A DNA stretch of 64,000 nucleotides from contig NZ_SMOK01000015.1 in the NCBI RefSeq assembly GCF_004353925.1, positions 1-64,000 of the forward strand, given 5' to 3'. Each line of letters opens with the position of its first letter. Within the stretch, counting starts at the first letter, position 1. Shown in pieces: positions 36,791 through 45,378 of the stretch. Origin of the DNA: Pseudomonas sp. H9 (GTDB lineage: Bacteria > Pseudomonadota > Gammaproteobacteria > Pseudomonadales > Pseudomonadaceae). The translations under genes and the position numbers were made by a program. A model generated the notes under the pieces. It was given only the letters and a program-made list of their open reading frames with translations. It was not told the origin of the DNA and made no database searches.

Positions 36791-37762
36791 TTAGTTGGTC
36801 TTCGCAGGGCTTGTGTTGGTAGCCACTTTCTTGGCAGCAGGCGCAGGCTTTTTAGCGGCGGGCTTGGCTGCAGGGGCTTTCTTTTTGGCCGTGGTGGCTT
36901 TCGCCGGAGCGGCTTTCTTGCTGGTGCTGACCTTTTTAGCCGGAGCCTTGGTCGCCGGGGCAACCGCTGCCTTGACCGGCGCCTTGGCATCTTGCACGGC
37001 AACCAGCTCTGCCGGGCTCGGCGTTGGCTGCTTGTACTTGGCCAGCAAGGCGACCATGGTGTTCTGCGGGGTCAGGACCAATTCCACACGGCGGTTCAGT
37101 GCACGGCCTTGCAGGCTGTCGTTGGCCGCACGCGGCATTTCCGAGCCCATGCCACGCAGCATCAGGCGATCACGCTCCAGGCCGCTGAGGCGGAAGATGG
37201 CCGCCACCGACTGGGCACGCTCCTGGCTGAGCTTCTGGTTGCCGGCGGCAGCGCCGCTGGTGTCGGCATGGCCCAATACCAGCACGGCGGTTTGCTTGTC
37301 GGTTTCGATGGCTTTGGCCACACGGGTGATCGGGCCGAGGGTGACAGGCAGCAGCATGGCTGGACGGTCCGGGTTGTAGGAGCTGTCTACCGGCACGGTG
37401 ACAACCAGCACGTCTTCACGGCGTTCCAGTTCGAACTTGCTGTCTTTGATTGCTTCGCGCAGGCGTGGTTCGTAACTGTCCAGCCAAGCCTGGGTGGCTT
37501 TATGGTCGATTTTCGGCGCGGCAGCGACTTTGGCCTTGTCGCTGTCACCGAACGGCCACCACCAGCGGCTACCGCTTTCGGACTTGGCATCGGCCTTGGC
37601 GACCTTCTCGACAACCACCTCTTTCACTTCCTGGTTGGCGACCTTGTCCGAACCAAAAGGCCACCAGTCAGTCCCGCTGTCAGCCGTGCCTTTCTGAGAG
37701 TGCTGTGCGCAACCGGTCATGGCCAGGCACAGGGCGATAGCTAAGGTTTTGTGTGAAGACAT
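36791..37762 (-). CDS. OmpA-family lipoprotein with histone-H1-like C-terminal tail
   Basis: A 323-residue envelope protein. MSSHKTLAIALCLAMTGC gives a lipobox (AMTGC). Residues of about 70-135 are a spacer domain with WWPFG repeats; an OmpA peptidoglycan-binding domain follows (VLVLGHADTSGAAAGNQKL, RAQSVAAIFRLSGL and GRALNRRVELVL). The last 65 or so residues are almost only Lys, Ala, Pro and Thr (KKAAPAKATTAKKKAPAAKP), like the tail of AlgP or eukaryotic H1. Such a tail on an exported OmpA protein is odd. The start at 37762 gives the signal peptide; a longer frame begins 17 codons upstream. Near pdxH. Confidence 0.88.
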   Translation of the reverse strand: MSSHKTLAIALCLAMTGCAQHSQKGTADSGTDWWPFGSDKVANQEVKEVVVEKVAKADAKSESGSRWWWPFGDSDKAKVAAAPKIDHKATQAWLDSYEPRLREAIKDSKFELERREDVLVVTVPVDSSYNPDRPAMLLPVTLGPITRVAKAIETDKQTAVLVLGHADTSGAAAGNQKLSQERAQSVAAIFRLSGLERDRLMLRGMGSEMPRAANDSLQGRALNRRVELVLTPQNTMVALLAKYKQPTPSPAELVAVQDAKAPVKAAVAPATKAPAKKVSTSKKAAPAKATTAKKKAPAAKPAAKKPAPAAKKVATNTSPAKTN

Positions 37763-37861
37763 CAGAGATACACCATGAAAATGAAAGAAAAACGGCCCAA
37801 TAGCGCTGGGCATTGGAATTCAGGATAGACAAAGGGTTCAGGCTGCACGGGGGTTAACCGA

Positions 37862-39007
37862 TCAAAGGCAGCCTGCCAGCACCCGCACCAGCTTCTGCGC
37901 GCGCGGGTCCATCAACACATAAGGGCCCAGGGTATTGGTGACAAAACCAAAGGCAACATCGTACTCCGGATCGGCAAAACCAACAGACCCTCCGGCACCG
38001 GGGTGACCAAAGGCCTTGCTGCCCAGACCAAAGGTGGCATTGGCCACGGTTGGCTGATCGAGCATGCATCCCAGTCCGAAACGGGTCTGGGTCAACAGGG
38101 TTTTGTCTTCGCCCAGGCTGTGCTCGCGCGTCAACTCACCCAGCAGCTCCGACTCCAGCAGGCTGCCATCGAGTACACCGGCATAAAAACCCGCCAGGCT
38201 GCGGGCATTGCCATGGCCGTTGGCCGCAGGCTGTTGCATCCGCCGCCATTCGGGCTTGTTGGTGCTGGTGAGCATGCCAGGGGGGTTGGTAAACGCACGG
38301 GTGGACAACGCCTGTGGCTCTCGCATAGTGACCTGCAGCAGCCGCTGGGCGGCTTCGTCGCCCATGTTGCCCTTACCACGCGCGATATGCGCAACCCGGT
38401 GGAACTCCTCATCGGCCAAGCCGATATGAAAATCCAATCCCAGCGGGCGGGCGGTACGGGCAACGATCGACTCACCCGGGCTACGACCGTCGGCACGACG
38501 GATCAACTCGCCGATCAGCCAACCGTAAGTGATCGCGGCATAGCCATGGGCTGTGCCTGGCGTCCACCAAGGCGCTTCGGCGGCCAATGCATGAACCATC
38601 GTTTGCCAGTCGTAAAAGGCTTCAGCAGGCATAAGCTCACGCAGCGCTGGCACACCGGCGCGGTGGCTGAGCAACTGCCGCAGGGTGATGGCTTGCTTGT
38701 CTGCCTGAGCAAACTCGGGCCAATAGCGGGCAACTGGTACATCGAGGTCGAGCTTGCCCTCACCCACCAACTGCAGCGCGGTCACGGCGGTGAACATCTT
38801 GGTGCAGGAGAACAGGTTGGCGATGGTGTCGCTTTGCCAGGCCTCGGCGCCGTCTTTGTCGGCGGTTCCGGACCACAGGTCAACGACGGTCTCGCCGCCC
38901 ACCTGAATGCACAGTGCCGCACCCCGCTCCTGAGGGTCGTCGAACAACGCGGCAAAGGCTTCGCGTACGGCTTCGAACTTAAGCTCGTAATGACCCTGAA
39001 TCTGCAC
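37862..39007 (-). CDS. Serine beta-lactamase-like hydrolase/esterase (class C, EstB-type)
   Basis: A 381-residue hydrolase of the beta-lactamase/transpeptidase-like fold. The catalytic SxxK is SCTK in NLFSCTKMFTAVTALQ, a candidate Tyr lies in AITYGWLIGELI and a HPGAGGSVGF motif stands for the KTG region. These features suit esterases such as EstB rather than true AmpC. No signal peptide, so it is cytosolic. The start codon is GTG at 39007, with GAGGAG eight bases upstream; the seven in-frame codons before it are not needed. Confidence 0.88.
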   Translation of the reverse strand: MQIQGHYELKFEAVREAFAALFDDPQERGAALCIQVGGETVVDLWSGTADKDGAEAWQSDTIANLFSCTKMFTAVTALQLVGEGKLDLDVPVARYWPEFAQADKQAITLRQLLSHRAGVPALRELMPAEAFYDWQTMVHALAAEAPWWTPGTAHGYAAITYGWLIGELIRRADGRSPGESIVARTARPLGLDFHIGLADEEFHRVAHIARGKGNMGDEAAQRLLQVTMREPQALSTRAFTNPPGMLTSTNKPEWRRMQQPAANGHGNARSLAGFYAGVLDGSLLESELLGELTREHSLGEDKTLLTQTRFGLGCMLDQPTVANATFGLGSKAFGHPGAGGSVGFADPEYDVAFGFVTNTLGPYVLMDPRAQKLVRVLAGCL

Positions 39008-39135
39008 CCGGCCGCTCCTCACGCACACTGCTATGGAAAATGGCGTGCATTGTTTCAGCCCGCGATGTTTTTGGGAACAGACAACGATCAGAGCAGCCCT
39101 CAGCGACTACCGCGCCTCGGGCTGCCAAGCCAGTG

Positions 39136-41391
39136 CTACGGCGCTTTTTCAGCCTTTTCACTGGCAAGCGCTTTGCCGATGAGGGCCTGCGCCTGCAGGT
39201 TGCTTTTGCGCACACTGCCAACAAAGCCCTGAAATGGCACGTCGGTAATGCCTACCAACCCGAAGTGACCATTTTCGCCGTCCAGCAAGCGACCACTGGC
39301 GGGCTGGTCGAGGTACTGGAACCAGTGCACACCGACAATCGACGGCTCAGCCAGCGCGGCTTTGAGGAACGCGTCATAAGCCGGGCCGCGCCCCTCTTCC
39401 TTGGCCACTTCCATCGGCCCGGGCCAGAATGGGCCGCGGTCGCGCGAGCCGAACTGGAACTCCGAGACCAATACCGGCTTGTCGAGGGCATTGAGTTGCG
39501 TGAAGTCGTAACCGTCCTGGGGCTTGGGCGTGTAGAAGTTGAAACTCAAAACATCACAGAACTCGGCACAGGCTGCCACTGCTTCTGGCGTGCTGACCGC
39601 GTAGCGTCCCCCCAACAGCAAGTGATTGGGCGCATGCCACTTGAGCGAGTCGGCGATGGTTTTGAAGTAGGTTTCGGCGAAAACCTTCTGGAAGTGCTTG
39701 AAGTCGGCCTCGATCTCGGGATATTCCGGGCTCGGCAGTGGCGGCTCGAAACCTGGATCTTCCATCAACTCCCAGGCAGTCAGCTCAATTCCCCAGGCTT
39801 TGGACAGCCCCGCCTGGTTACGGTACTTATCACGCAACTGCTTGAGGAAGGCCCGCTTGGCTGGCACGTCTGTGGTCAGGCGCAGCGTGCCATAGGCCAG
39901 GGCGTAACGCGCCTTGGGGTCATCACCCGGGGCGGCCCAGGCCAGTTCGTTATCGGCGAAATAGCCGATCAGCCACGGATCGTCGCGGTGGTCACGGGCA
40001 GCGATGGCCACGGCCCGTTCGGTGGCCATGGCGAAACGTGGGTCGAACGGATCGGGCATACGCCCCCACCAGTCCATCCCGGTACTGATGCTGGTGTAGT
40101 CGCCTACGATCGACAATGGCAAGGTGTACGGCATACGGTCGGCCTGGCCCAGTGCGGGCTCGCTCCAGTTGCCCAAGGTATTGAAGCCCCACGCCTGCAG
40201 GCGGTCTAGGGTGTGCCCTTGCCAACGCTGGAGGTCCGGCACTGCGGCTGGGCATTCCACAGCTGCAGTGGTGCTGGTGGCGGCAACCGGTGTGCAGGGT
40301 TTGCCGTAGCTGCGCTCAAGGTTGGCGGCATAGAAGTCGAACCAGCGCCCCTGATTGAAACTGCGCCCGCTGGACGAGCCATTTCCATCGTTGTTATTAC
40401 CTTCACCATAGAATTGGGCCAAAGGCTCACCGGCTTGCGGCAATGCTGTAAACATGGATTCACGCCCGGCGACGTAGGTTCGCCCGCCGTCAGGTGCCAC
40501 CGTGTTTACGCCCAACGAGTAAAACGGATGGCCCTCAGGGCTGACCAGGTACCAGCGCCCCTCACGCTTCTCGGTACGGAAGAAGCCCTTGGCGTCAAAG
40601 CTCGGCCCGCCGGTGATCCCGCCGAACTTGTCGCGCGGCAGTTGGCTGCGCTCGGCCAGCCAACCCTTGAGCTGTTGCTGCTCACGGGTCGCGGCGGCCT
40701 TGAGCTGGTCATCGCTGACGATTTTCTCCGGCCAGCGTCCACGAGTGGACTGACCATAGGTATCGATCAAGCCGGTATACACCGCCTTTTGCAGTTGGTC
40801 GTCATCCTGGATACCGACACGCTCAATCATCAGGCTCTGGGCGACGTTGGGCTTGTTCATCGACAAGCTCACCGACACCACTTGCTTCAAATCGACCGCA
40901 CCGCTGCTGCTGGTTAAAAGCCAGCGCTGGCCTTCATGCACCCACGGCATGGGAGGACCGGCACGCATACCCTGGCTCAGCGGCGAGCTGGCTGTCAGCG
41001 GCACCACCACCGTTTGCGCAGGGCCGGCGGGCAAGTCAATTCGACTGGTGAGGGTTTTGCCATCGCTGCTCAACACCGTGACATCCACGGTCAGCGGCCA
41101 GTCCATGCCACTTTGCAGGCGCAAGGTCATGGCCGTTGCCGCAGACCAATCCCACGCACCGTTTTGTGGGCTCAAGCGCAGGTTAGGCCGCTGCACCGGG
41201 TTGAACACCACACGACGCAATACCTCGCCTTCTGCCGTTTGCTCTGCATTGTATTGCGGCAAACTGGCGTCTTCGGTCACCACATTGACCACGGAAGCCG
41301 GGCGCACGAAGCTGAACAGCGTCTGTTGCCCAGCCAGCAGCGGTGTGCTGAACAACAGTGCGACTACAGCAGGCAAGGTACGGCGAATCAT
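39136..41391 (-). CDS. Secreted GH50-like beta-agarase family glycoside hydrolase
   Basis: A 751-residue exported enzyme. The signal peptide is MIRRTLPAVVALLFSTPLLA. An N-terminal beta domain of about 260 residues precedes a TIM-barrel that opens with GRWYLVSPEGHPFYSLGVNT, as in GH50 agarases. Candidate catalytic residues are Glu482 (YFADNELAW) and Glu644 (VLVSEFQFGS); their spacing (162) is close to that in known GH50 enzymes. A Cys-Cys pair (366, 380) may form a disulfide. The true polysaccharide may not be agar. The Shine-Dalgarno (AAGGAGA) is a little far from the ATG. Confidence 0.8.
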   Translation of the reverse strand: MIRRTLPAVVALLFSTPLLAGQQTLFSFVRPASVVNVVTEDASLPQYNAEQTAEGEVLRRVVFNPVQRPNLRLSPQNGAWDWSAATAMTLRLQSGMDWPLTVDVTVLSSDGKTLTSRIDLPAGPAQTVVVPLTASSPLSQGMRAGPPMPWVHEGQRWLLTSSSGAVDLKQVVSVSLSMNKPNVAQSLMIERVGIQDDDQLQKAVYTGLIDTYGQSTRGRWPEKIVSDDQLKAAATREQQQLKGWLAERSQLPRDKFGGITGGPSFDAKGFFRTEKREGRWYLVSPEGHPFYSLGVNTVAPDGGRTYVAGRESMFTALPQAGEPLAQFYGEGNNNDGNGSSSGRSFNQGRWFDFYAANLERSYGKPCTPVAATSTTAAVECPAAVPDLQRWQGHTLDRLQAWGFNTLGNWSEPALGQADRMPYTLPLSIVGDYTSISTGMDWWGRMPDPFDPRFAMATERAVAIAARDHRDDPWLIGYFADNELAWAAPGDDPKARYALAYGTLRLTTDVPAKRAFLKQLRDKYRNQAGLSKAWGIELTAWELMEDPGFEPPLPSPEYPEIEADFKHFQKVFAETYFKTIADSLKWHAPNHLLLGGRYAVSTPEAVAACAEFCDVLSFNFYTPKPQDGYDFTQLNALDKPVLVSEFQFGSRDRGPFWPGPMEVAKEEGRGPAYDAFLKAALAEPSIVGVHWFQYLDQPASGRLLDGENGHFGLVGITDVPFQGFVGSVRKSNLQAQALIGKALASEKAEKAP

Positions 41392-41472
41392 AGGGCTGGA
41401 ACTCTCCTTGAGGGCCCTTGCGGGCCTTGAACTGAGACATAGACAGCACCCCGGCGTTTAGATCCCCGGGGG

Positions 41473-43617
41473 TCAGGAAATTTCCCGTCGAAACGGTGGC
41501 AAAGCATTGAGAATAGCTTTGCCGTAGCGCTGGGTGACCACGCGTCGATCCAGCAAGGTGATGATGCCGCGGTCTTCTTCGGTCCGCAGCAACCGGCCAC
41601 AGGCCTGGATCAGGCGCAACGAGGCGTCTGGCACGGCGATTTCCATGAATGGATTACCACCGCGCGCCTCGATCCACTCCGCCAGCGCCGCTTCGACCGG
41701 GTCATCAGGTACCGCAAAGGGAATCTTGGCGATGACCACGTGCTCACAGTAAGCCCCAGGCAAATCGACCCCTTCGGCAAAACTGGCCAGGCCGAACAGC
41801 ACGCTGGAGTCGCCACCATCAACGCGCGCTTTATGCTTGTTCAGGGTTTCCTGCTTGGACAGGTTGCCTTGAATGAACACCTGCTTGCGCCAGTCGCGAT
41901 CCAGGCCGTCGAACACGTCCTGCATTTGCTTGCGTGAAGAGAACAGCACCAGCGAACCCCGCGAGCCTTCGACCAGGTCGGGCAGGTCACGAATGATTGC
42001 CGCCGTGTGTGCGACCGCATCGCGGGGATCGGCACGCAAGTCAGGTACGCGCAGCACACCCGCATCAACATGATGGAACGGGCTGGGCACGACACAGGTA
42101 ACGGCATCTTTGGGCAGACCGGCACGCATGCGGAAACGGTCGAATTTGCCCAGCGCAGTCAAGGTGGCCGAGGTCACCAGCGCGCCGTGGGCAACATTCC
42201 ACAAGTTACGCCGCAACATTTCAGCCGCCAGGATCGGGCTGGCGTTGACCTCGATGTCGAACAGCGCCCCGCTTTCGGCCAGCGTCAGCCAGCGGGCCAT
42301 GGGCGGACTGTCTTCAGGGTCTTCAGCGGTGAAGGCAGTCCACAGCTCCCAGTTGCCCTGGGCGCGCATCAGCAGGCTGCCGAACAGCGGGTACCATTCT
42401 TCGGCCTGATGGCTGGCGATACCGATGTTCACTTCGGCATCCATCCCTTCTTTGAGCAGGTCTGTCAGGCGGGTAAACAAGTCGGTGAGGCGCGAAAAGC
42501 CCTTTTTCAGTTCGATACCCATTTCGCGCATGTGCTCAGGCACTACACCGCCTTCAAAACGGTGACGTGGCCGCTCGCGGCCTTCCATGTCTTCGCCGGG
42601 CCGAAAATCAGCCACCTGCTCACAGGCACTGAACATGAACTGTTGATGGCTCTTGATCTCGCGTGCCAGTTCCGGGACCTGCTCGATGAACTTGCCCAGA
42701 TCACCCGGCAACGGGTGCTGGGCCAGCAGCTTGGTCAGGTTCTTGGCGGTTTGCTCAAGCCAGTCGGCAGTCGAGCGCAGGCGGGTGTAGTGGGCAAAAT
42801 GGCCGATGGCCTTGTCTGGCAGGTGATGGCCTTCGTCGAAGACGTAGATGGTGTCGCGCGGATCCGGCAGCACCGCACCGCCACCCAGGGCCAGGTCAGC
42901 CAGCACCATATCGTGGTTGGTGACGATGACATCGACCTTGCCCATACCCTCACGGGCCTTATAGAAGGTGCATTGGCCAAAGTTGGGGCAATGACGGCCA
43001 GTGCACTGGCTGTGATCGGTGGTCAGACGCGCCCAGTCCTGGTCTTCCAGGGCTTGCGGCCAGCTGTCGCGGTCGCCGTCCCAACGGTTGCCGGCCAACT
43101 TTTCGATCATGCTGGTGTAGAGCTTCTGGCTGGCCTCATCGACTTCGATCTTGAAGCCTTCTTCCTCGAACAACTGGGCAGTGGCCGACTGTGCATGGCC
43201 CTCCTGCAGCAGCAGATCAAGCTTGGACAGGCACAAATAGCGCCCCCGTCCCTTGGCCAGGGCGAAACTGAAGTTCAGACCACTGTTGCGCATCAGGTCG
43301 GGCAGGTCTTTGAAGACGATCTGCTCTTGCAGGGCCACCGTGGCGGTGGCGATTACCAAGCGCTTACCAGCCGCCTTGGCGGCAGGAATCGAAGCCAGGC
43401 TGTAGGCAACGGTCTTGCCGGTACCGGTACCCGCCTCAACCGCGACCACCGCAGGGTCACCGGCCCGGCGGCCTTCATCGTCACAGTCGATAGCGCCGAG
43501 GACTTTGGCGACTTCGGCGATCATCAGGCGCTGGCCGTAGCGAGGCTTGAGGCTTTTGGCTTCGAGAAAACGCGAATAGGCGCCCTGAATCGTGGTTTTG
43601 AGTTCGGTGCTGATCAT
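41473..43617 (-). CDS. dinG: ATP-dependent DNA helicase DinG
   Basis: Iron-sulfur 5'-3' helicase of the XPD/DinG family, 714 residues, that unwinds R-loops and other structures. Walker A is VEAGTGTGKTVAYSLA; Walker B is FDEGHHLP, a DEGH variant normal in DinG. Four likely Fe-S cysteines are in YLCLSKLDLL and CTGRHCPNFGQC. Motif VI is QACGRLLRTEEDRG. It is divergent from the CopD-like gene, with overlapping promoter space of about 100 bases. Confidence 0.95.
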   Translation of the reverse strand: MISTELKTTIQGAYSRFLEAKSLKPRYGQRLMIAEVAKVLGAIDCDDEGRRAGDPAVVAVEAGTGTGKTVAYSLASIPAAKAAGKRLVIATATVALQEQIVFKDLPDLMRNSGLNFSFALAKGRGRYLCLSKLDLLLQEGHAQSATAQLFEEEGFKIEVDEASQKLYTSMIEKLAGNRWDGDRDSWPQALEDQDWARLTTDHSQCTGRHCPNFGQCTFYKAREGMGKVDVIVTNHDMVLADLALGGGAVLPDPRDTIYVFDEGHHLPDKAIGHFAHYTRLRSTADWLEQTAKNLTKLLAQHPLPGDLGKFIEQVPELAREIKSHQQFMFSACEQVADFRPGEDMEGRERPRHRFEGGVVPEHMREMGIELKKGFSRLTDLFTRLTDLLKEGMDAEVNIGIASHQAEEWYPLFGSLLMRAQGNWELWTAFTAEDPEDSPPMARWLTLAESGALFDIEVNASPILAAEMLRRNLWNVAHGALVTSATLTALGKFDRFRMRAGLPKDAVTCVVPSPFHHVDAGVLRVPDLRADPRDAVAHTAAIIRDLPDLVEGSRGSLVLFSSRKQMQDVFDGLDRDWRKQVFIQGNLSKQETLNKHKARVDGGDSSVLFGLASFAEGVDLPGAYCEHVVIAKIPFAVPDDPVEAALAEWIEARGGNPFMEIAVPDASLRLIQACGRLLRTEEDRGIITLLDRRVVTQRYGKAILNALPPFRREIS

Positions 43618-43714
43618 GGTGTCGGGGCGCCCGGCGGGCTGGATAAATTTTCAGTGTTTCGATCGGGTCGCTATCATACCCCGCTATTGCCCTTTGCGCC
43701 GAATGGAGATCCCG

Positions 43715-44179
43715 ATGACTGCCTTTGCCCTTCCTTATAGCCTGCACGTTCTGGCCGCCCTGGTGTGGGTCGGTGGGATGTTCTTCGCCTGGCTGATCCT
43801 GCGGCCTGCGGCGGTTGCAGCCCTTGCCGGGCCGGATCGCCTGCGCCTGTGGGTAGAAGTGTTTCAGCGTTTTTTCTGGTGGGTCTGGGTCGCCATTGCC
43901 GTTCTGGCGATCAGCGGTGTAGGCATGTTGCACCAGCGCTTTGGCGGCTTGGACGGAGCGCCACGGTATGTGCAGGTGATGATCGGCGGAGGCATCGCGA
44001 TGATCGCGCTGTTTATTCGTGTCCGGTCGTTGTTGCTGCCTGAATTGCGCAAGGCAGTTGAGGCGCAGGACTGGCCGTCCGGCGCAGCGGTGCTGGGCAA
44101 GATTCGCCGCCTGGTGGGTATTAATCTGCTGCTGGGTATTGCCGTCGTGCTGGTCGCGACTACGCGCCTGTTGACCTGA
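43715..44179 (+). CDS. CopD-family inner-membrane protein
   Basis: A 154-residue protein with four predicted helices. The opening SLHVLAALVWVGGMFFAWLI with its His and WVGGM pattern is the CopD/copper-resistance-D signature. Small stand-alone CopD proteins may move or bind copper or haem, but the substrate is not known. GGAG is seven bases before the ATG at 43715, which sets the start; 41 more codons exist upstream and would overlap dinG. Confidence 0.8.
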   Translation: MTAFALPYSLHVLAALVWVGGMFFAWLILRPAAVAALAGPDRLRLWVEVFQRFFWWVWVAIAVLAISGVGMLHQRFGGLDGAPRYVQVMIGGGIAMIALFIRVRSLLLPELRKAVEAQDWPSGAAVLGKIRRLVGINLLLGIAVVLVATTRLLT

Positions 44180-44187
44180 AATTGACT

Positions 44188-44262
44188 CTGTGGGACCAGG
44201 CTTGCCCCCGCGATTGCGATCTAACTGTCAAACCGCATCGCGGGGCAAGCCCGCTCCTACAG
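44188..44262. repeat. REP pair that supplies a stop codon
   Basis: CTGTGGGACCAGGCTTGCC with CGCGATTGCG on the left and ATCGCGGGGCAAGCCCGCTC plus CTACAG on the right. The right arm reaches into the collagen-like gene on the minus strand, and its TAG stop (44259-44257) is part of the REP consensus CTGTAGGAG. Confidence 0.88.
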
Positions 44263-45015
44263 GCGTTGCAGGATCAGCTCGCCTGGAGTGCCTGCCAGAC
44301 CTGGCTGACCTTCTACGCCGGGCTTGCCGGGTGCACCGGCTGCGGTACGGTAGACTAGGCAGCCCTTGCTTGCGCCGCCCGCACCGGCCTTGCCAGCCGC
44401 ACCGGCAACACCTGGCGCTCCGCCATCAAGCTGTACCTTGATCCGCTCGGCGGGGAAATTCGCCGGTAGTGCCAGTTGCACCCGACCACCAGCGGCACCG
44501 TCATGACCATCGCCACCGTTGTCACCGTTGGCGCCACGGCTTGCCTGGCCCCACGTGCAGCCACCCGCCTTGCCATTACCGCCATCCAGCCCGGCATACC
44601 CCGGTGCGCCAGCCCCGCCGCGAGCGTCGATCGCCAGCAACGGCGCCTGTACGGCATGCAACTGCAAATCAAGATTGCGCCCGGCTTTGGCTGCACGCTC
44701 GAATGTCCCCGGGGCACCACGCGCTGCAATCTGGCTGCCTTCAGCCAGCTGCGCCCGCGCCACTTCGATCCGCAGGGTGCCATCTGCCGGGGCAATCGCT
44801 ATGCGCGCTTCCCGGCCCAGTTGCAGTTCATCCACTTTCAGCTCGACCAGGCTGGCCGGCAGTAGCAAGGTAGCGGCATCGGCCACCTGCAAGCGCTGCA
44901 CGTGCACAACACTGGACTTGTTCGGCAAACGCAGCACCGAGTGAGGGGCGACACTGATCGATTCGGCCAACGCCAATGGGCTGAACAACGCAGCCAACAA
45001 CACCAACTTACGCAT
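44257..45015 (-). CDS. Exported protein with collagen-like Gly-X-Y stretches
   Basis: A 252-residue secreted protein with signal peptide MRKLVLLAALFSPLALA. The first 110 mature residues look like beta strands (FecR-like or adhesion-type). From about residue 130 glycine becomes very frequent (ARGGAGAPGYAGLDGGNGKA), and near the end GAPGKPGVEGQPGLAGTPGE is a run of Gly-X-Y triplets. Two Cys could form a disulfide. AGGAGG lies six bases before the ATG. It overlaps the upstream DUF1145 gene by eight bases, so the two are cotranscribed. Confidence 0.8.
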   Translation of the reverse strand: MRKLVLLAALFSPLALAESISVAPHSVLRLPNKSSVVHVQRLQVADAATLLLPASLVELKVDELQLGREARIAIAPADGTLRIEVARAQLAEGSQIAARGAPGTFERAAKAGRNLDLQLHAVQAPLLAIDARGGAGAPGYAGLDGGNGKAGGCTWGQASRGANGDNGGDGHDGAAGGRVQLALPANFPAERIKVQLDGGAPGVAGAAGKAGAGGASKGCLVYRTAAGAPGKPGVEGQPGLAGTPGELILQRL

Positions 45016-45283
45016 GGGAAGCCTCCTGGCGTGGCGCCGGAATCGAAAGCACATGAAAGATACCGACCAGCAGGATTTGCAAGCGGTCAAACCAACGATG
45101 GCTGCGCTCGCGCAAGCAACCATTGAAGAACAGCACTTCAAGCAGGTGCAGACCGAGCAAAGTGGCGCCTGCAAGGCTGATCAAACGATTGAAGGGAAAT
45201 TCCTGGGGAATCAGCAGATTCACCAGCACCACCCACCAGAACACCACCGTCAAGGCTTTGCCCAGCCCCAGAAAAACCTTCAT
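45008..45283 (-). CDS. DUF1145-family membrane protein (YhhL-like)
   Basis: A 91-residue protein with three hydrophobic segments. It begins MKVFLGLGKALTVVFWWVVL and holds LLGLHLLEVLFFNGCL, the pattern of DUF1145. Function unknown. The last eight bases overlap the start of the collagen-like gene. Confidence 0.85.
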   Translation of the reverse strand: MKVFLGLGKALTVVFWWVVLVNLLIPQEFPFNRLISLAGATLLGLHLLEVLFFNGCLRERSHRWFDRLQILLVGIFHVLSIPAPRQEASHA

Positions 45284-45378
45284 ATGCCCTACCTGCTGTT
45301 ATTTTTATAGGCGATGCCCGACGTCCCGGCATCGCCGTCAACAGTAACGGTTGGCACGATCGTACACCAGCGTCCGTT

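Noticed and set aside
38003..40209. Plus-strand frames of about 400 codons (38003-39232 and 39040-40209) opposite the esterase and GH50 genes
   Set aside because: Both opposite genes have catalytic motifs and correct starts; the plus frames overlap each other and show no domain.
42007..43740. Plus-strand frame of 577 codons opposite dinG
   Set aside because: DinG has all helicase and Fe-S motifs; the opposite frame has none and runs through the CopD start.
44469..44944. Several plus-strand frames opposite the collagen-like gene
   Set aside because: The glycine- and alanine-rich codons of the minus-strand gene leave all opposite frames open; none has a plausible start.
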